Source: Sphingobium abikonense NBRC 16140
GTDB taxonomy: Bacteria > Pseudomonadota > Alphaproteobacteria > Sphingomonadales > Sphingomonadaceae
Length of the DNA: 64,000 bases
NCBI RefSeq assembly: GCF_001598335.1
Contig: NZ_BCYT01000005.1
Location: forward strand, 124,001 to 188,000
Direction: 5' to 3'
The translations under genes were made by a program, and so were the position numbers. Shown piece by piece: positions 35,849-45,350 of the stretch (position 1 is its first letter; the number at the start of each line of letters is the position of its first letter). The notes under the pieces were generated by a model, which saw nothing but the letters and a program-made list of their open reading frames with translations, made no database searches and was not told the DNA's origin.

Positions 35849-36139
35849 ATGGCGCGGGGCGGCTGCGCGTATGTCATGACGAACAAACCAAGAGGCGTTC
35901 TCTACATCGGTGTCACGGCTGATCTTGCCGCTCGGATTGAACAGCATTGCAACGGCGCCGGTTCTATATTCTGCAAGACATACGGCCTTACCCGCCTCGT
36001 TCTTGCCGAACCTCATGATGAGATCGCATTCGCTATTGCTCGCGAAAAGACATTGAAGGCGTGGAAGCGCGCATGGAAAATCCGGCTCATTGAAGAGACC
36101 AATCCCGATTGGCGCGATATTTCGGACCTCATGCTCTGA
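35849..36139 (+). CDS. GIY-YIG nuclease family protein
   Basis: 96 residues, a stand-alone GIY-YIG domain of the COG2827/UPF0213 kind. AYVMTN (7-12) and LYIGVT (18-23) form the two motif halves, with conserved Arg in AARIEQH and the catalytic-region AREKTLKAWKRAWK. The start at 35849 is chosen because the in-frame ATG at 35801 lies inside the palindromic repeat, so its first 16 codons would be repeat-derived. It is on the opposite strand to its neighbours and separates udgX/hemerythrin from the radical-SAM gene. Function of these proteins is unclear. Confidence 0.85.
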   Translation: MARGGCAYVMTNKPRGVLYIGVTADLAARIEQHCNGAGSIFCKTYGLTRLVLAEPHDEIAFAIAREKTLKAWKRAWKIRLIEETNPDWRDISDLML

Positions 36140-36140
36140 T

Positions 36141-36174
36141 CGCCTGAGACCCCAGCCGTCGCTGGGATGACGAG
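36141..36174 (-). repeat. Palindromic repeat, right flank of GIY-YIG gene (inverted)
   Basis: Reverse complement reads CTCGTCATCCCAGCGACGGC then TGGGGTCTCAGGCG, aligning along its whole length with the left-flank copy at 35796-35830. It begins one base after the GIY-YIG stop codon. Confidence 0.75.
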
Positions 36175-36260
36175 ATAGGCTTCGACGTTTTCAGGCCGTC
36201 TCACAACATTGGCGGACCAACAATGACCGATTCCCGACCATCCCAAACTGGTCCCCGCGC

Positions 36261-37508
36261 CTACGCCGCGAACAAATCGAGTTGCTTGGCGGGCGGAGCC
36301 AGGCGCGCGCGCAGGTCGGCGCTGTCGGTCAGCGTCATCGGCCGCCAGTCCGCCGCCACCAGGAAAGGCCGCAATTTGGTGATGGAGACGGTCAGTCGCG
36401 CCACATCCTCCAGCCGCAAGCGCCGGTGCCGACGGCTGGCGAGGATGCGGTCCACCGCCTTCACCCCCAGCCCCGGCACGCGCAGCAGCGCCTCGCGCGG
36501 GGCGCGGTTGACGTCGACCGGAAAATGGGCGCGATGGTTGAGCGCCCAGGCGAGCTTGGGATCGATGTCGAGCGGCAGGCATCCGGTCGCCGCATCGGTC
36601 GCCGCCGCGATCTCCTGCGCGCCATAGCCATAAAAACGCATCATCCAGTCCGACTGGTACAGCCGATGCTCGCGCAGCAATGGCGGTCGCTTGAGCGGCA
36701 GCACCGCGCTGGGCGAAGGGATCGGCGAAAAGGCGCTGTAATAGACGCGGCGCAACCGATGCCGGTCATAAAGGCTGCTCGCCCGCGTGATGATGGCGCG
36801 ATCATCCGCCGCATCGGCCCCCACGATCATCTGCGTCGATTGGCCCGCCGGCGCGAAGCGGGGCGCGTGGCGATATTTGCGCCGCGCCTCGCCCTTGTCC
36901 TCCATTTCATTCCGCAGATGACGCATCGCGCCTTCGATGCGCGCGCCGTCCTTCTCCGGCGCCAGACGCTTGAGCCCCCCTTCCGTCGGCAATTCGACAT
37001 TGATCGACAGCCGGTCGGCGTGCAGCCCCGCCTGCCGCAGCAGGTCGGGGTCGGCGTCGGGAATGGTCTTCAAATGGATATAGCCGCGAAAATCATGATC
37101 CTGGCGCAGCGACCGGGCCACCTCGACCATCTGCTCCATCGTATAGTCGGATGAGCGAATGATGCCCGATGAAAGGAACAGCCCTTCGATATAATTGCGG
37201 CGATAGAAATTGAGCGTCAGGTCCACCACTTCCCTGGCGGTGAACCGCGCCCGCCGCACATCGCTCGACCGGCGATTGATGCAGTAATGGCAGTCAAAGA
37301 TGCAACTGTTGGTCAGCAGGATTTTGAGCAGCGATATGCAGCGACCATCGGGCGCATAGGCGTGGCAAATGCCCATGCCCTCGGTCGATCCAATCCCCTT
37401 GCCGCCGCGTGAATCGCGCTTTGCCGTCCCGGACGATGCGCAGGACGCATCATATTTGGCGGCATCGGCCAATATTTCGAGTTTCTGCCGGGTGGACATT
37501 TGCGCCAT
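36261..37508 (-). CDS. Putative DNA modification/repair radical SAM protein (TIGR03916 type)
   Basis: 415 residues. The radical-SAM cluster motif C-x3-C-x2-C is CIFDCHYC (Cys69, 73, 76), binding a 4Fe-4S cluster and S-adenosylmethionine. A conserved cysteine-containing N-terminus (YDASCASSG) and a C-terminal helix-hairpin-helix (VPGLGVKAVDRIL) point to nucleic acid as substrate. This family co-occurs with UdgX/TIGR03915 proteins, and udgX is 1.5 kb downstream on the same strand. The reaction is unknown. The start at 37508 has AAAGGA upstream, inside a GTTC-N7-GTTC SOS box. Confidence 0.92.
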   Translation of the reverse strand: MAQMSTRQKLEILADAAKYDASCASSGTAKRDSRGGKGIGSTEGMGICHAYAPDGRCISLLKILLTNSCIFDCHYCINRRSSDVRRARFTAREVVDLTLNFYRRNYIEGLFLSSGIIRSSDYTMEQMVEVARSLRQDHDFRGYIHLKTIPDADPDLLRQAGLHADRLSINVELPTEGGLKRLAPEKDGARIEGAMRHLRNEMEDKGEARRKYRHAPRFAPAGQSTQMIVGADAADDRAIITRASSLYDRHRLRRVYYSAFSPIPSPSAVLPLKRPPLLREHRLYQSDWMMRFYGYGAQEIAAATDAATGCLPLDIDPKLAWALNHRAHFPVDVNRAPREALLRVPGLGVKAVDRILASRRHRRLRLEDVARLTVSITKLRPFLVAADWRPMTLTDSADLRARLAPPAKQLDLFAA

Positions 37509-37511
37509 GAT

Positions 37512-37526
37512 GTTCCTTTTATGTTC
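37512..37526 (-). promoter_or_regulatory. LexA (SOS) box upstream of radical-SAM gene
   Basis: GTTCCTTTTATGTTC on the plus strand, an exact GTTC-N7-GTTC alphaproteobacterial LexA site, ending three bases before the start codon. On the coding strand it reads GAAC-N7-GAAC and its inner part supplies the AAAGGA Shine-Dalgarno. Confidence 0.78.
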
Positions 37527-37641
37527 GTGCGGCCGGCTTGTCCATGATCTGGGTTGTGTCGCGGCATTTTGTCGCGAACAGTGCGGCGGAATATGACCGG
37601 CTCCTTCGTTGATGACGGGGGCGCGACGAGAAGGGGTGATC

Positions 37642-38799
37642 ATGGACAGACGGCATTTTCTGCGCGCGGGCCTAGGCGCTGGCGCAGTGTCGCTGATGGC
37701 CGCACGGGCGGGGGCCGCGTCGCCCTTCAACGCCCTGGCCGGGGTCGAACCGATCCGCGCCAGCGTGGACCGCATCTTTCGTACCACCGTGTGCCTGCGA
37801 CCTTTTCGCGCCGCCGGCCCGCGCATCGAGGTGGAGCAGGTCGGGCGCAAGCGGGTCGTCCACAATTACGGCCATGGCGGCAGCGGCTGGTCGTTGAGCT
37901 GGGGATCGGCGCAGCTGGCGGTGCCGCTCGCCATGGACGATGGTGTGCGCGACATTGCGGTCATCGGCGCGGGCGCGCTCGGCCTCACCGCGGCACTGAC
38001 GGCGCAGCGGGCCGGTGCGCGCGTCACCATCTACGCCAAGGAGCAATTTCCTGATGTCCGCTCCGCCCGCGCCACCGGCACCTGGTCGCCCGACAGCCGC
38101 ATCGCGATGGCGGGCGCGGTCGATGCCGGGTTCGCCGACCGGTGGGAAGCGATGGCGCGCGCCTCCTTCACCCATTATCAGAGCTTCCTCGGCCTGCCGG
38201 GCGCCCCGGTCGAATGGACAGACCGTTATATCCTCTCGAATGCGCCAGCCGCAGCTCCGACCATCGCGCAAGTGCCACCTGCGCCCGAACGCCGCGACGA
38301 TTTTCTCCGTCTGGACGGGCGGCTCCGCGATATCACGCCGCATTCGGTTGAATTGCCGCGCGGCGCGCACCCCTTTCGCGCCGACCGGGTCCGCCGCAAT
38401 TCATCGCTGACCTTCAATGTCGCAGATCTTGCCCATCAATTGACCGGCGATTTCCTGATCGCGGGCGGACGGATCGAACCGCGCGTCTTTCACACGCCCG
38501 ATGATCTTGCCGCGCTTCGGGAAAAATCCATCATCAACTGCACCGGCTATGGCGCACGCGCTCTGTGGCGCGATGACAGCATCGTGCCGGTGCGCGGCCA
38601 GATCGCCTGGCTGATCCCGCAGCCCGGCGCGACCTTCGGCGTCTATTATCGCGGCATCGCGCTGCTCGCGCGGCGCGATGGCATCGTCGTGCAGCCGGTC
38701 GGTCAGGATGACTGGTTCGGCTATGGTGACGCCAATGAAACGCCCGATCCCGCCGCCGCGCGCGCGGCGGTGGAGGAGGTTGCGACCTGGTGGGCCTGA
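37642..38799 (+). CDS. FAD-dependent oxidoreductase (D-amino-acid oxidase family), Tat-exported
   Basis: 385 residues. The N-terminus MDRRHFLRAGLGAGAVSL is a twin-arginine signal. The FAD-binding Rossmann motif is IAVIGAGALGLTAALTAQ (about residues 113-130), and the DAO-type C-terminal region contains the INCTGYGAR segment. It probably oxidises D-amino acids or a related amine in the periplasm. The start at 37642 places the Arg pair at residues 3-4. Divergent from the radical-SAM gene; converges on a transglutaminase-like gene. Confidence 0.85.
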   Translation: MDRRHFLRAGLGAGAVSLMAARAGAASPFNALAGVEPIRASVDRIFRTTVCLRPFRAAGPRIEVEQVGRKRVVHNYGHGGSGWSLSWGSAQLAVPLAMDDGVRDIAVIGAGALGLTAALTAQRAGARVTIYAKEQFPDVRSARATGTWSPDSRIAMAGAVDAGFADRWEAMARASFTHYQSFLGLPGAPVEWTDRYILSNAPAAAPTIAQVPPAPERRDDFLRLDGRLRDITPHSVELPRGAHPFRADRVRRNSSLTFNVADLAHQLTGDFLIAGGRIEPRVFHTPDDLAALREKSIINCTGYGARALWRDDSIVPVRGQIAWLIPQPGATFGVYYRGIALLARRDGIVVQPVGQDDWFGYGDANETPDPAAARAAVEEVATWWA

Positions 38800-38808
38800 C
38801 CGCTCCGG

Positions 38809-39600
38809 TCAGTCCTCGTCGGGCACGCGGCTGACCCGGATCGACTGCGCGTTCATCTGCGCCCCGCCAAAGATGGTCATGAAGGCGATGTCGGTCGCAT
38901 CGCGCCCCACCGCGATCCGCGCCATCGTCTCGACCGGTGCCAGCCCCGTCGCATCGACGAGGTGCCAGGCGCCGTCCAGCCACACTTCCACCACCGCATG
39001 GAAATCGGGCGGGTCGAGATCGAGCGCATAAACCGACACCAACCGCGCGGGAATGTCGCGCGAACGGATCAGGGCGGCGGTCAGATGCGCAAAGTCCCGG
39101 CACACGCCCTGCTGCGCAACGAAGGTGTCGGCCGCGGTCGTGGTGATCGTGGAGCTGCCCGACACATAGGCGACATTGTCGCGCACCCAGTCGACCAGCG
39201 CTTGCACCAGCGCGCCGCCGTCCAGATCGGGGAAATGACCACCGACGAAACTGCCGAAGCGGTCGGCCTCGCAATAGCGGCTGGGCCAGATGAAGGGCAG
39301 CACATCCTCAGGCAGGCTGGGCAGCGGGCTGCGCGGCAGGTGGCGGATCTCGACCGGCGCGCGGTCGATGTCCAGTGTCGCGCGATAGGTGCTGACCATC
39401 CGGCCCGTGCCGGTGCGGGTCCAGGTCCGCCGGCCAATGCCGCTGCCGCCAACCTTGTTGGTCAGCGGGCCTGCATTGTCGATGATATGCGACTGGGTCA
39501 GCACACGCTGGTCGGGCACGGCGGCGGCCTCGACGGCGAGCAGCACGTCGGTCGGGCAGGCAAAGTCATAGTCTAGGATCGCTTCGATCGCGATGCGCAT
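38809..39600 (-). CDS. Transglutaminase-like (bacterial TGase) family protein
   Basis: 263 residues. The papain-like triad of the transglutaminase-like superfamily is visible: Cys in GVCRDFAHL, His in DFHAVVEVW and Asp in LVDATG. The N-terminal ~120 residues form the usual beta domain. No signal peptide. Such proteins may act as peptidases or in peptide crosslinking; the substrate is unknown. It starts at 39600, preceded by ~480 bp without a supported gene. Confidence 0.87.
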   Translation of the reverse strand: MRIAIEAILDYDFACPTDVLLAVEAAAVPDQRVLTQSHIIDNAGPLTNKVGGSGIGRRTWTRTGTGRMVSTYRATLDIDRAPVEIRHLPRSPLPSLPEDVLPFIWPSRYCEADRFGSFVGGHFPDLDGGALVQALVDWVRDNVAYVSGSSTITTTAADTFVAQQGVCRDFAHLTAALIRSRDIPARLVSVYALDLDPPDFHAVVEVWLDGAWHLVDATGLAPVETMARIAVGRDATDIAFMTIFGGAQMNAQSIRVSRVPDED

Positions 39601-40080
39601 GGGGGATGATCCGAATTTGGAGAGCGGGCGCGAATCGGCCCGTACCGCGCAGCTTCGCCGTCCCGCAGGCATGGCGCAAGCGCATTAGCGATGGCGGGTG
39701 GGAGAGGGCGGTTCCGGACGTCCTCATTTTGCCCTTGGCGTGGTGCGAAAGGAGGAGGTCGACTGGAGCGTTGCCTGAGCGGACAACGGTCGGCTTCGAT
39801 TGCTCAAAGCTGGTACCACGTCGAGCGCGCGCCGCAGCCACTATCCGAAGCATCCTTCGGCCGCGCCCGTTGGCCCGGCGCCTGACGCGAACACCACGCA
39901 CGTCCTGCCGCCAAGATGGCCATCGCTTTGCCAAACGCCGCTACCCGTCCGCCGCCGGGCAAACGGTAAAAGGCCCGCAGCGCAGGGAAGCGCGGCGGGC
40001 CTTTTCGGTGCATGATGCGCCAGGCGGGCGAGCATGAGCGAAGGGCGCGCGGGCTGATCCGGCCAGCGCCCCCATTCGGC
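39601..40080. other. Intergenic region upstream of transglutaminase-like gene
   Basis: About 480 bp between the recA end and the transglutaminase start. Apart from the recA terminator (39967-40006) I see no gene: open frames on both strands are Arg/Pro/Ala-rich and resemble nothing I know. It probably contains the promoter of the transglutaminase gene. Confidence 0.5.
39967..40006 (-). terminator. Intrinsic terminator of recA
   Basis: Arms AAAAGGCCCGC and GCGGGCCTTTT around a ~17-base loop, 75 bp after the recA stop. On the minus strand the stem is followed by TTTTACC. Confidence 0.8.
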
Positions 40081-41154
<1,074 letters not shown>

Positions 41155-41229
41155 CGGCCCATCCCCTGTCAAGCGGATCGCGCCGAGTCTGCCGGCGCTG
41201 GACGATGATGTATCCTATTTGTTCTCATG

Positions 41230-41244
41230 GAACAAGAGGGGAAC
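41230..41244 (-). promoter_or_regulatory. LexA (SOS) box of recA
   Basis: Plus strand GAACAAGAGGGGAAC, that is GTTC-N7-GTTC on the recA coding strand, 76-90 bp before the start codon. It is the expected operator for an alphaproteobacterial recA and calibrates the other boxes found here. Confidence 0.9.
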
Positions 41245-41276
41245 GGAATTTTCCTATCAGGCGGAGAATTCGCGCC

Positions 41277-41633
41277 TTAATTCCCCACGATCCGGCCCAG
41301 GGCGCGTTCCACCGCGCCCATGGTAAAGGGCTTGGCCAGCGTCGGCCGATCGGCATGGGCGGGCGGCAGGTCGTCGGCCATGCCCCCGGTCGCAAAGGCG
41401 AAGGGAATGCCCGCCTGCGCCAATATGTCGGCGATCGGCCAGCTTTTCTCGCCCTGCAAATTGCAGTCGAGCAGCGCGCCGTCGAAACCGCCCTGGCGCG
41501 CCTGCTCGCACCCCTCATCCACCGTCGCGACCAGCGCGTGCAGCCGATAACCGAGCGCATCGAGATAATCTTCGAGCATCATGCCGATCATCGCTTCATC
41601 TTCGACGACGAGGATGGATTTTGCCTCGGACAT
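41277..41633 (-). CDS. Single-domain response regulator
   Basis: 118 residues, only a receiver domain. The acidic pair is in VEDEAM, the phosphorylated Asp is Asp56 in ALLDCNLQG, and the Lys is in LAKPF. No output domain, so it would act by protein contact or as a phosphate sink. It lies between cckA and recA on the same strand. It does not closely resemble CpdR or DivK, and its partner kinase is unknown, though CckA is an obvious candidate from position. Confidence 0.88.
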   Translation of the reverse strand: MSEAKSILVVEDEAMIGMMLEDYLDALGYRLHALVATVDEGCEQARQGGFDGALLDCNLQGEKSWPIADILAQAGIPFAFATGGMADDLPPAHADRPTLAKPFTMGAVERALGRIVGN

Positions 41634-41717
41634 GCCTGTTTCCTTTGTTCGACCGGGCGCTTCGCTAGCCCAATGGCGCGCGCTTGCCCAGCCCCCATGC
41701 CCCGAGCGGGCGCAAGA

Positions 41718-44141
41718 TCATTCCGCCGCCGGATGCATCGCCATCGTGTCGCGCGCCGCCTGCGCCAGCTGGTTGACGGAAAAAGGCTTGGGCAGGAAGG
41801 CGACATTGGCGATGTCGATCGACTTGCGCAGCTGTTCCTCGGCATAGCCGGACATGAACAGCACCGGCAGATGCGGGTGGCTGACGCGCGCGCGCGCCAC
41901 CATCGCCGGTCCGTCCATATTGGGCATGACGACGTCGGAGATCAGCAGGTCGATATCGTCATGCGCGGCCAGCACCTCGAGCCCCTGTTCCCCATCATTG
42001 GCGGTCAGCACCGTGTAGCCCTGGCGCGTCAAGGCGCGCTCGGCGACCGCGCGCACCATATCCTCGTCCTCGACCAGCAATATGGTGCCCGATCCCCATG
42101 TTTCGGCGCGCTTCACCGGCTCGCGCGCCGGCGCCTCCTGCTGCGCGTCGGCGCCCGAATAGACCGGCAGATAGATGACGAAGCTCGCTCCGCGGCCCAG
42201 TTCGGATTCGGCAAAGATATAGCCGCCCGACTGTTTGACGATGCCATAGACGGTGGACAGGCCCAGGCCCGTGCCCTTGCCCAGTTCCTTGGTGGTGAAG
42301 AAGGGCTCGAAAATCTTGGCCAATATGTCGGGCGGAATGCCCAGGCCCGTGTCCGACACGCGCAGCGCGGTATAGTCGCTGACGGGCAGGATCTGCTGAC
42401 GCATCTCCCGCGCCTTGGCGGCGGGCACGGCATAGGTCTGGATGTTGAGCGTGCCGCCTTCGGGCATGGCGTCGCGCGCATTGACGGCCAGGTTGACGAT
42501 CACCTGTTCCAGCTGCCCCGGATCGGCCCGCACCGCGCCCAGATTGCGGCCATGGCTGACCTCCAGCCGGACATTTTCACCCAGCAGCCGCTTCAACAGG
42601 TTCGACACGTCCGACACGATGTCGGGCAATTGCAGGATTTGCGGCCGCAACGTCTGCTGCCGGGAAAAGGCGAGCAGCTGCCGCGTCAGCCCCGCCGCGC
42701 GATTGCTGTTCGACTTGACCTGCTGGATGTCGTCATAATCGCTGTCGCCCGGCACATGGCGCATCAGCATCAGGTCGCAATGGCCGATGATTGCGGTCAG
42801 GATATTGTTGAAATCATGCGCCACGCCGCCCGCCAACTGGCCGATCGCCTGCATCTTGGTGGCCTGCGCCACCTGACGCTTGAGCTTGCTTTCCTCGCTA
42901 TTGTCTTTCAGCGACAAAAGCACCGCCGCCTCGCCCAGGCCGCGTACCCCCGCCAGGCTGAGCGCGGTCGGCTCGTCGGGCTGGTCGCGCATGCGCACGA
43001 CGATATCGCCCGACATTTGCGGGCCGACGGCAAAGCGCCGCACCGCATCCGCCACCGCCGCCTGATCCTCGCGCGCGACCAGATCGCCGGGATAGCTGGG
43101 CTTGTCCCCGGATTTAAGGCCTGCGGCGCGGGCAAACGCCTTGTTGACGAACAGGATGCGCCCGTCTCGATCCGCCATCGCCAGGCCAAAGGGCAGCAGC
43201 GACAGCAGGGTTTCGATATAGGACAGCGCCGACGTGCCCCCGCCGCCGGTTGGCTCGTCGATCAGCAGCAACAGCATCGGCCCGTCCTGCACCGTCGCCT
43301 GCGTCGCGCCCGGCTGGCTTGCGCGGCGCAGCGGCACCTGAAGCAGCCGCAGCGGCAACCCGCCATTTTCCTCGCGCGCCAGGAACAACCGGCCCTTGTC
43401 GTCGACCCGCATATGCGCGGCGAAGTCGCGACCGGTGATGTTGGCGTCGATCCGCCCTGCCGCGCGCAGCAGGAAGGCGCCATTGGCTGCGCGAATGCGC
43501 CCTTCGCCGCCGATCATCACCGCCATGATGCCCGCTTCGCCCAGCTGCCGCCCGGCTTCCCCGGTCAGGAAGCGATGGACATCGTCCAGCGCGCTTGGCT
43601 GCCGCACCGGGGTGAAGCGCCACAGAAGATAATCCTCGGTCCGCCCGGTACGGGCAATGTCGACGTCCAGTCGCAGCGCCCCCATCGCCAGCCCTTCCAG
43701 CTTGCCGTCGCCGTCGCGCCAGGCGGCGCGCGCGGCCTGCGAGAGGCTTTCGGTCAGACCCGCGTCATTGCTGACGCCCGGCGGGGTGGGATAGCCGGGA
43801 AACCATTCGCCAAACAGGTCGCTGGCGCACACCAGCCGGCCCGACCGGTCGGTGACGGCGATGGCGATGTTGGACGCGTCGGCGGCGGCGCGCGCGACCG
43901 TCCAGTCGGGCGTCGCCTCACGGTCCGCCAGCGCCGGCGCGGTGAGGTGGCGATACCAGCGCATCAGCGCTGCAATGGCGATCACGCTTGCGGCAAAGCC
44001 CGCCGCCAGCACCGCATCGCCCGCCGCATAGAGGATGAGGCCCGCCGACAGCAAAGCTGCGCCCAGCAGCATCGGCAGGACAAAGGGCGACGGTGGCTGG
44101 CCCAGCCACGCTTCATCGTCCGTCTTCAGCCGTGCCGCCAT
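41718..44141 (-). CDS. cckA: Cell-cycle hybrid histidine kinase CckA
   Basis: 807 residues. Two N-terminal membrane helices (about 20-65), PAS-like domains in the middle, a HisKA domain with the phospho-His in GGVAHDFNN, a HATPase domain ([14 protein letters not shown]) and a C-terminal receiver (about 683-807; phospho-Asp in LLISDVVMP). The H-box and following [10 protein letters not shown] region match alphaproteobacterial CckA. CckA feeds phosphate through ChpT to CtrA and, with CpdR, controls cell-cycle proteolysis. The start at 44141 has AGGGGG ten bases upstream; the longer frame overlaps the DUF2062 gene. Confidence 0.93.
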   Translation of the reverse strand: MAARLKTDDEAWLGQPPSPFVLPMLLGAALLSAGLILYAAGDAVLAAGFAASVIAIAALMRWYRHLTAPALADREATPDWTVARAAADASNIAIAVTDRSGRLVCASDLFGEWFPGYPTPPGVSNDAGLTESLSQAARAAWRDGDGKLEGLAMGALRLDVDIARTGRTEDYLLWRFTPVRQPSALDDVHRFLTGEAGRQLGEAGIMAVMIGGEGRIRAANGAFLLRAAGRIDANITGRDFAAHMRVDDKGRLFLAREENGGLPLRLLQVPLRRASQPGATQATVQDGPMLLLLIDEPTGGGGTSALSYIETLLSLLPFGLAMADRDGRILFVNKAFARAAGLKSGDKPSYPGDLVAREDQAAVADAVRRFAVGPQMSGDIVVRMRDQPDEPTALSLAGVRGLGEAAVLLSLKDNSEESKLKRQVAQATKMQAIGQLAGGVAHDFNNILTAIIGHCDLMLMRHVPGDSDYDDIQQVKSNSNRAAGLTRQLLAFSRQQTLRPQILQLPDIVSDVSNLLKRLLGENVRLEVSHGRNLGAVRADPGQLEQVIVNLAVNARDAMPEGGTLNIQTYAVPAAKAREMRQQILPVSDYTALRVSDTGLGIPPDILAKIFEPFFTTKELGKGTGLGLSTVYGIVKQSGGYIFAESELGRGASFVIYLPVYSGADAQQEAPAREPVKRAETWGSGTILLVEDEDMVRAVAERALTRQGYTVLTANDGEQGLEVLAAHDDIDLLISDVVMPNMDGPAMVARARVSHPHLPVLFMSGYAEEQLRKSIDIANVAFLPKPFSVNQLAQAARDTMAMHPAAE

Positions 44142-44187
44142 GACCGGCCAACCCCCTGCATCGCCATCGAAACCTGCGGGCGCGGCG

Positions 44188-44778
44188 TCAGACGCCGGCC
44201 GCCTTCTCCAATGGCCCGCTTTGGTGGACCTTGCCAATCCTCAATTTGCGCGCCTGCCATTTGCGGCCCATGCGATGGCGCCAGAACCAGTCGGCCGCGA
44301 CATAGCCGATCGCGGTGCACGCCAGGGAAATGATCAGTAGGCCGATCAGCATGGCGGGCGCCGCTTCCGACACCAGCCAGGCGCTCCATTCGCGCACGCT
44401 CGCATGTCCATCGACCAGCGCCATGAAACCCGACGCGTCGGCGCTGCGCCCCAGCATCCAGTTACCCAGCCACACCGACGCCATCAGGATCAGCGGCGTC
44501 GTCGCCGGGTTGGACAGGAATGTCATGGCGGCGGCGACCGGAATATTGGCGCGGAAAGGCAGCGCCAGCAGCGCGGCGCCCGCAATCTGCACGCCCGGGA
44601 TCATCAGGAATATGCCGACGAACAGGCCCAGCGCCACGCCGCGCGGCACCGACCGGCGGGTAAAGCGCCACAGCGACGGCTCCAGCACGCGGTGCGCGAC
44701 CGGGGCGAGGATACGGCTGCGCTCCATCGACTCGCGGGTCGGGCAATTGGCGTGCCACCAGCGGGTCAGACGACTCAT
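44188..44778 (-). CDS. DUF2062 domain-containing membrane protein
   Basis: 196 residues. The DUF2062 core with FVGIFLMIPGVQIAGAALLA and SNPATTPLIL is clear, with three or four membrane segments. Unknown function. Its start abuts the smpB stop, and it ends 47 bp before cckA; smpB, DUF2062, cckA, the receiver and recA all run in one direction. Confidence 0.9.
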   Translation of the reverse strand: MSRLTRWWHANCPTRESMERSRILAPVAHRVLEPSLWRFTRRSVPRGVALGLFVGIFLMIPGVQIAGAALLALPFRANIPVAAAMTFLSNPATTPLILMASVWLGNWMLGRSADASGFMALVDGHASVREWSAWLVSEAAPAMLIGLLIISLACTAIGYVAADWFWRHRMGRKWQARKLRIGKVHQSGPLEKAAGV

Positions 44779-45260
44779 CAGCTATGCGCCTTCATGATGC
44801 GCTGCTGGTCGCGCTTCCAGTCGCGTTCCTTGATCGTCTCGCGCTTGTCATGGGTCTTCTTGCCCTTGGCCAGCGCCAGCTCGACTTTCACCTTGCCCCG
44901 GCTGTTGAAATACAGCGCCAGCGGCACCAGCGTCATGCCCTTGCGGTCGACCGCGCCGTGCATCCGGGCGATTTCCCGCTCGTGCAGCAACAATTTGCGG
45001 GGCCGTTTGGATTCATGATTGAACCGGTTGCCATGGCTGAATTCGGGGATGTTGCTGTTGACCAGCCACACCTGGTTACCCTTCACCTCGGCATAGCTTT
45101 CAGCGATATTGCCTTCGCCAAAGCGCAGCGATTTGACCTCGGTGCCCTGCAGGGCGATGCCGGCCTCGAACACATCCTCCAGGAAATATTCGAACTTCGC
45201 GCGCCGGTTTTCGGCGACGATCTTCTTCTTGTCGAAGGTTTCGGGGCGGGGGCGGGCCAT
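44778..45260 (-). CDS. smpB: SsrA-binding protein SmpB
   Basis: 160 residues. Partner of tmRNA in ribosome rescue. Conserved segments are [25 protein letters not shown], the R-K-L-L-LH region and the C-terminal tail [20 protein letters not shown], which mimics mRNA in the channel. Downstream of dapA on the same strand, separated by a palindromic repeat. Confidence 0.97.
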   Translation of the reverse strand: MARPRPETFDKKKIVAENRRAKFEYFLEDVFEAGIALQGTEVKSLRFGEGNIAESYAEVKGNQVWLVNSNIPEFSHGNRFNHESKRPRKLLLHEREIARMHGAVDRKGMTLVPLALYFNSRGKVKVELALAKGKKTHDKRETIKERDWKRDQQRIMKAHS

Positions 45261-45276
45261 TATTTTCTACTTCATT

Positions 45277-45340
45277 CCGTTCGGTTCGGTCCTGTCGCTT
45301 ACCCTGTCATTCCGGTTCCCGACAGGTTCGGACCGAACGG
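45277..45340. repeat. Imperfect palindrome between dapA and smpB
   Basis: 21-bp arms CCGTTCGGTTCGGTCCTGTCG and, inverted, CCGTTCGGTCCGAACCTGTCG (four mismatches) around a 22-base spacer. It shares the CCGTTCG outer end with the elements at 55404-55485 and 61294-61410. It may act as a transcript-stabilising or terminating hairpin after dapA. Confidence 0.6.
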
Positions 45341-45350
45341 ATGTAGGGTT

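Noticed and set aside
39601..40080. Possible small genes between recA and the transglutaminase-like gene
   Set aside because: Open frames on both strands lack ribosome-binding sites, domains or credible composition.
45315..45329. GTTC-N7-GTTC match upstream of smpB
   Set aside because: It lies inside a palindromic repeat sharing its CCGTTCG end with others, so the match is most easily explained by repeat sequence; smpB is not a known SOS gene.
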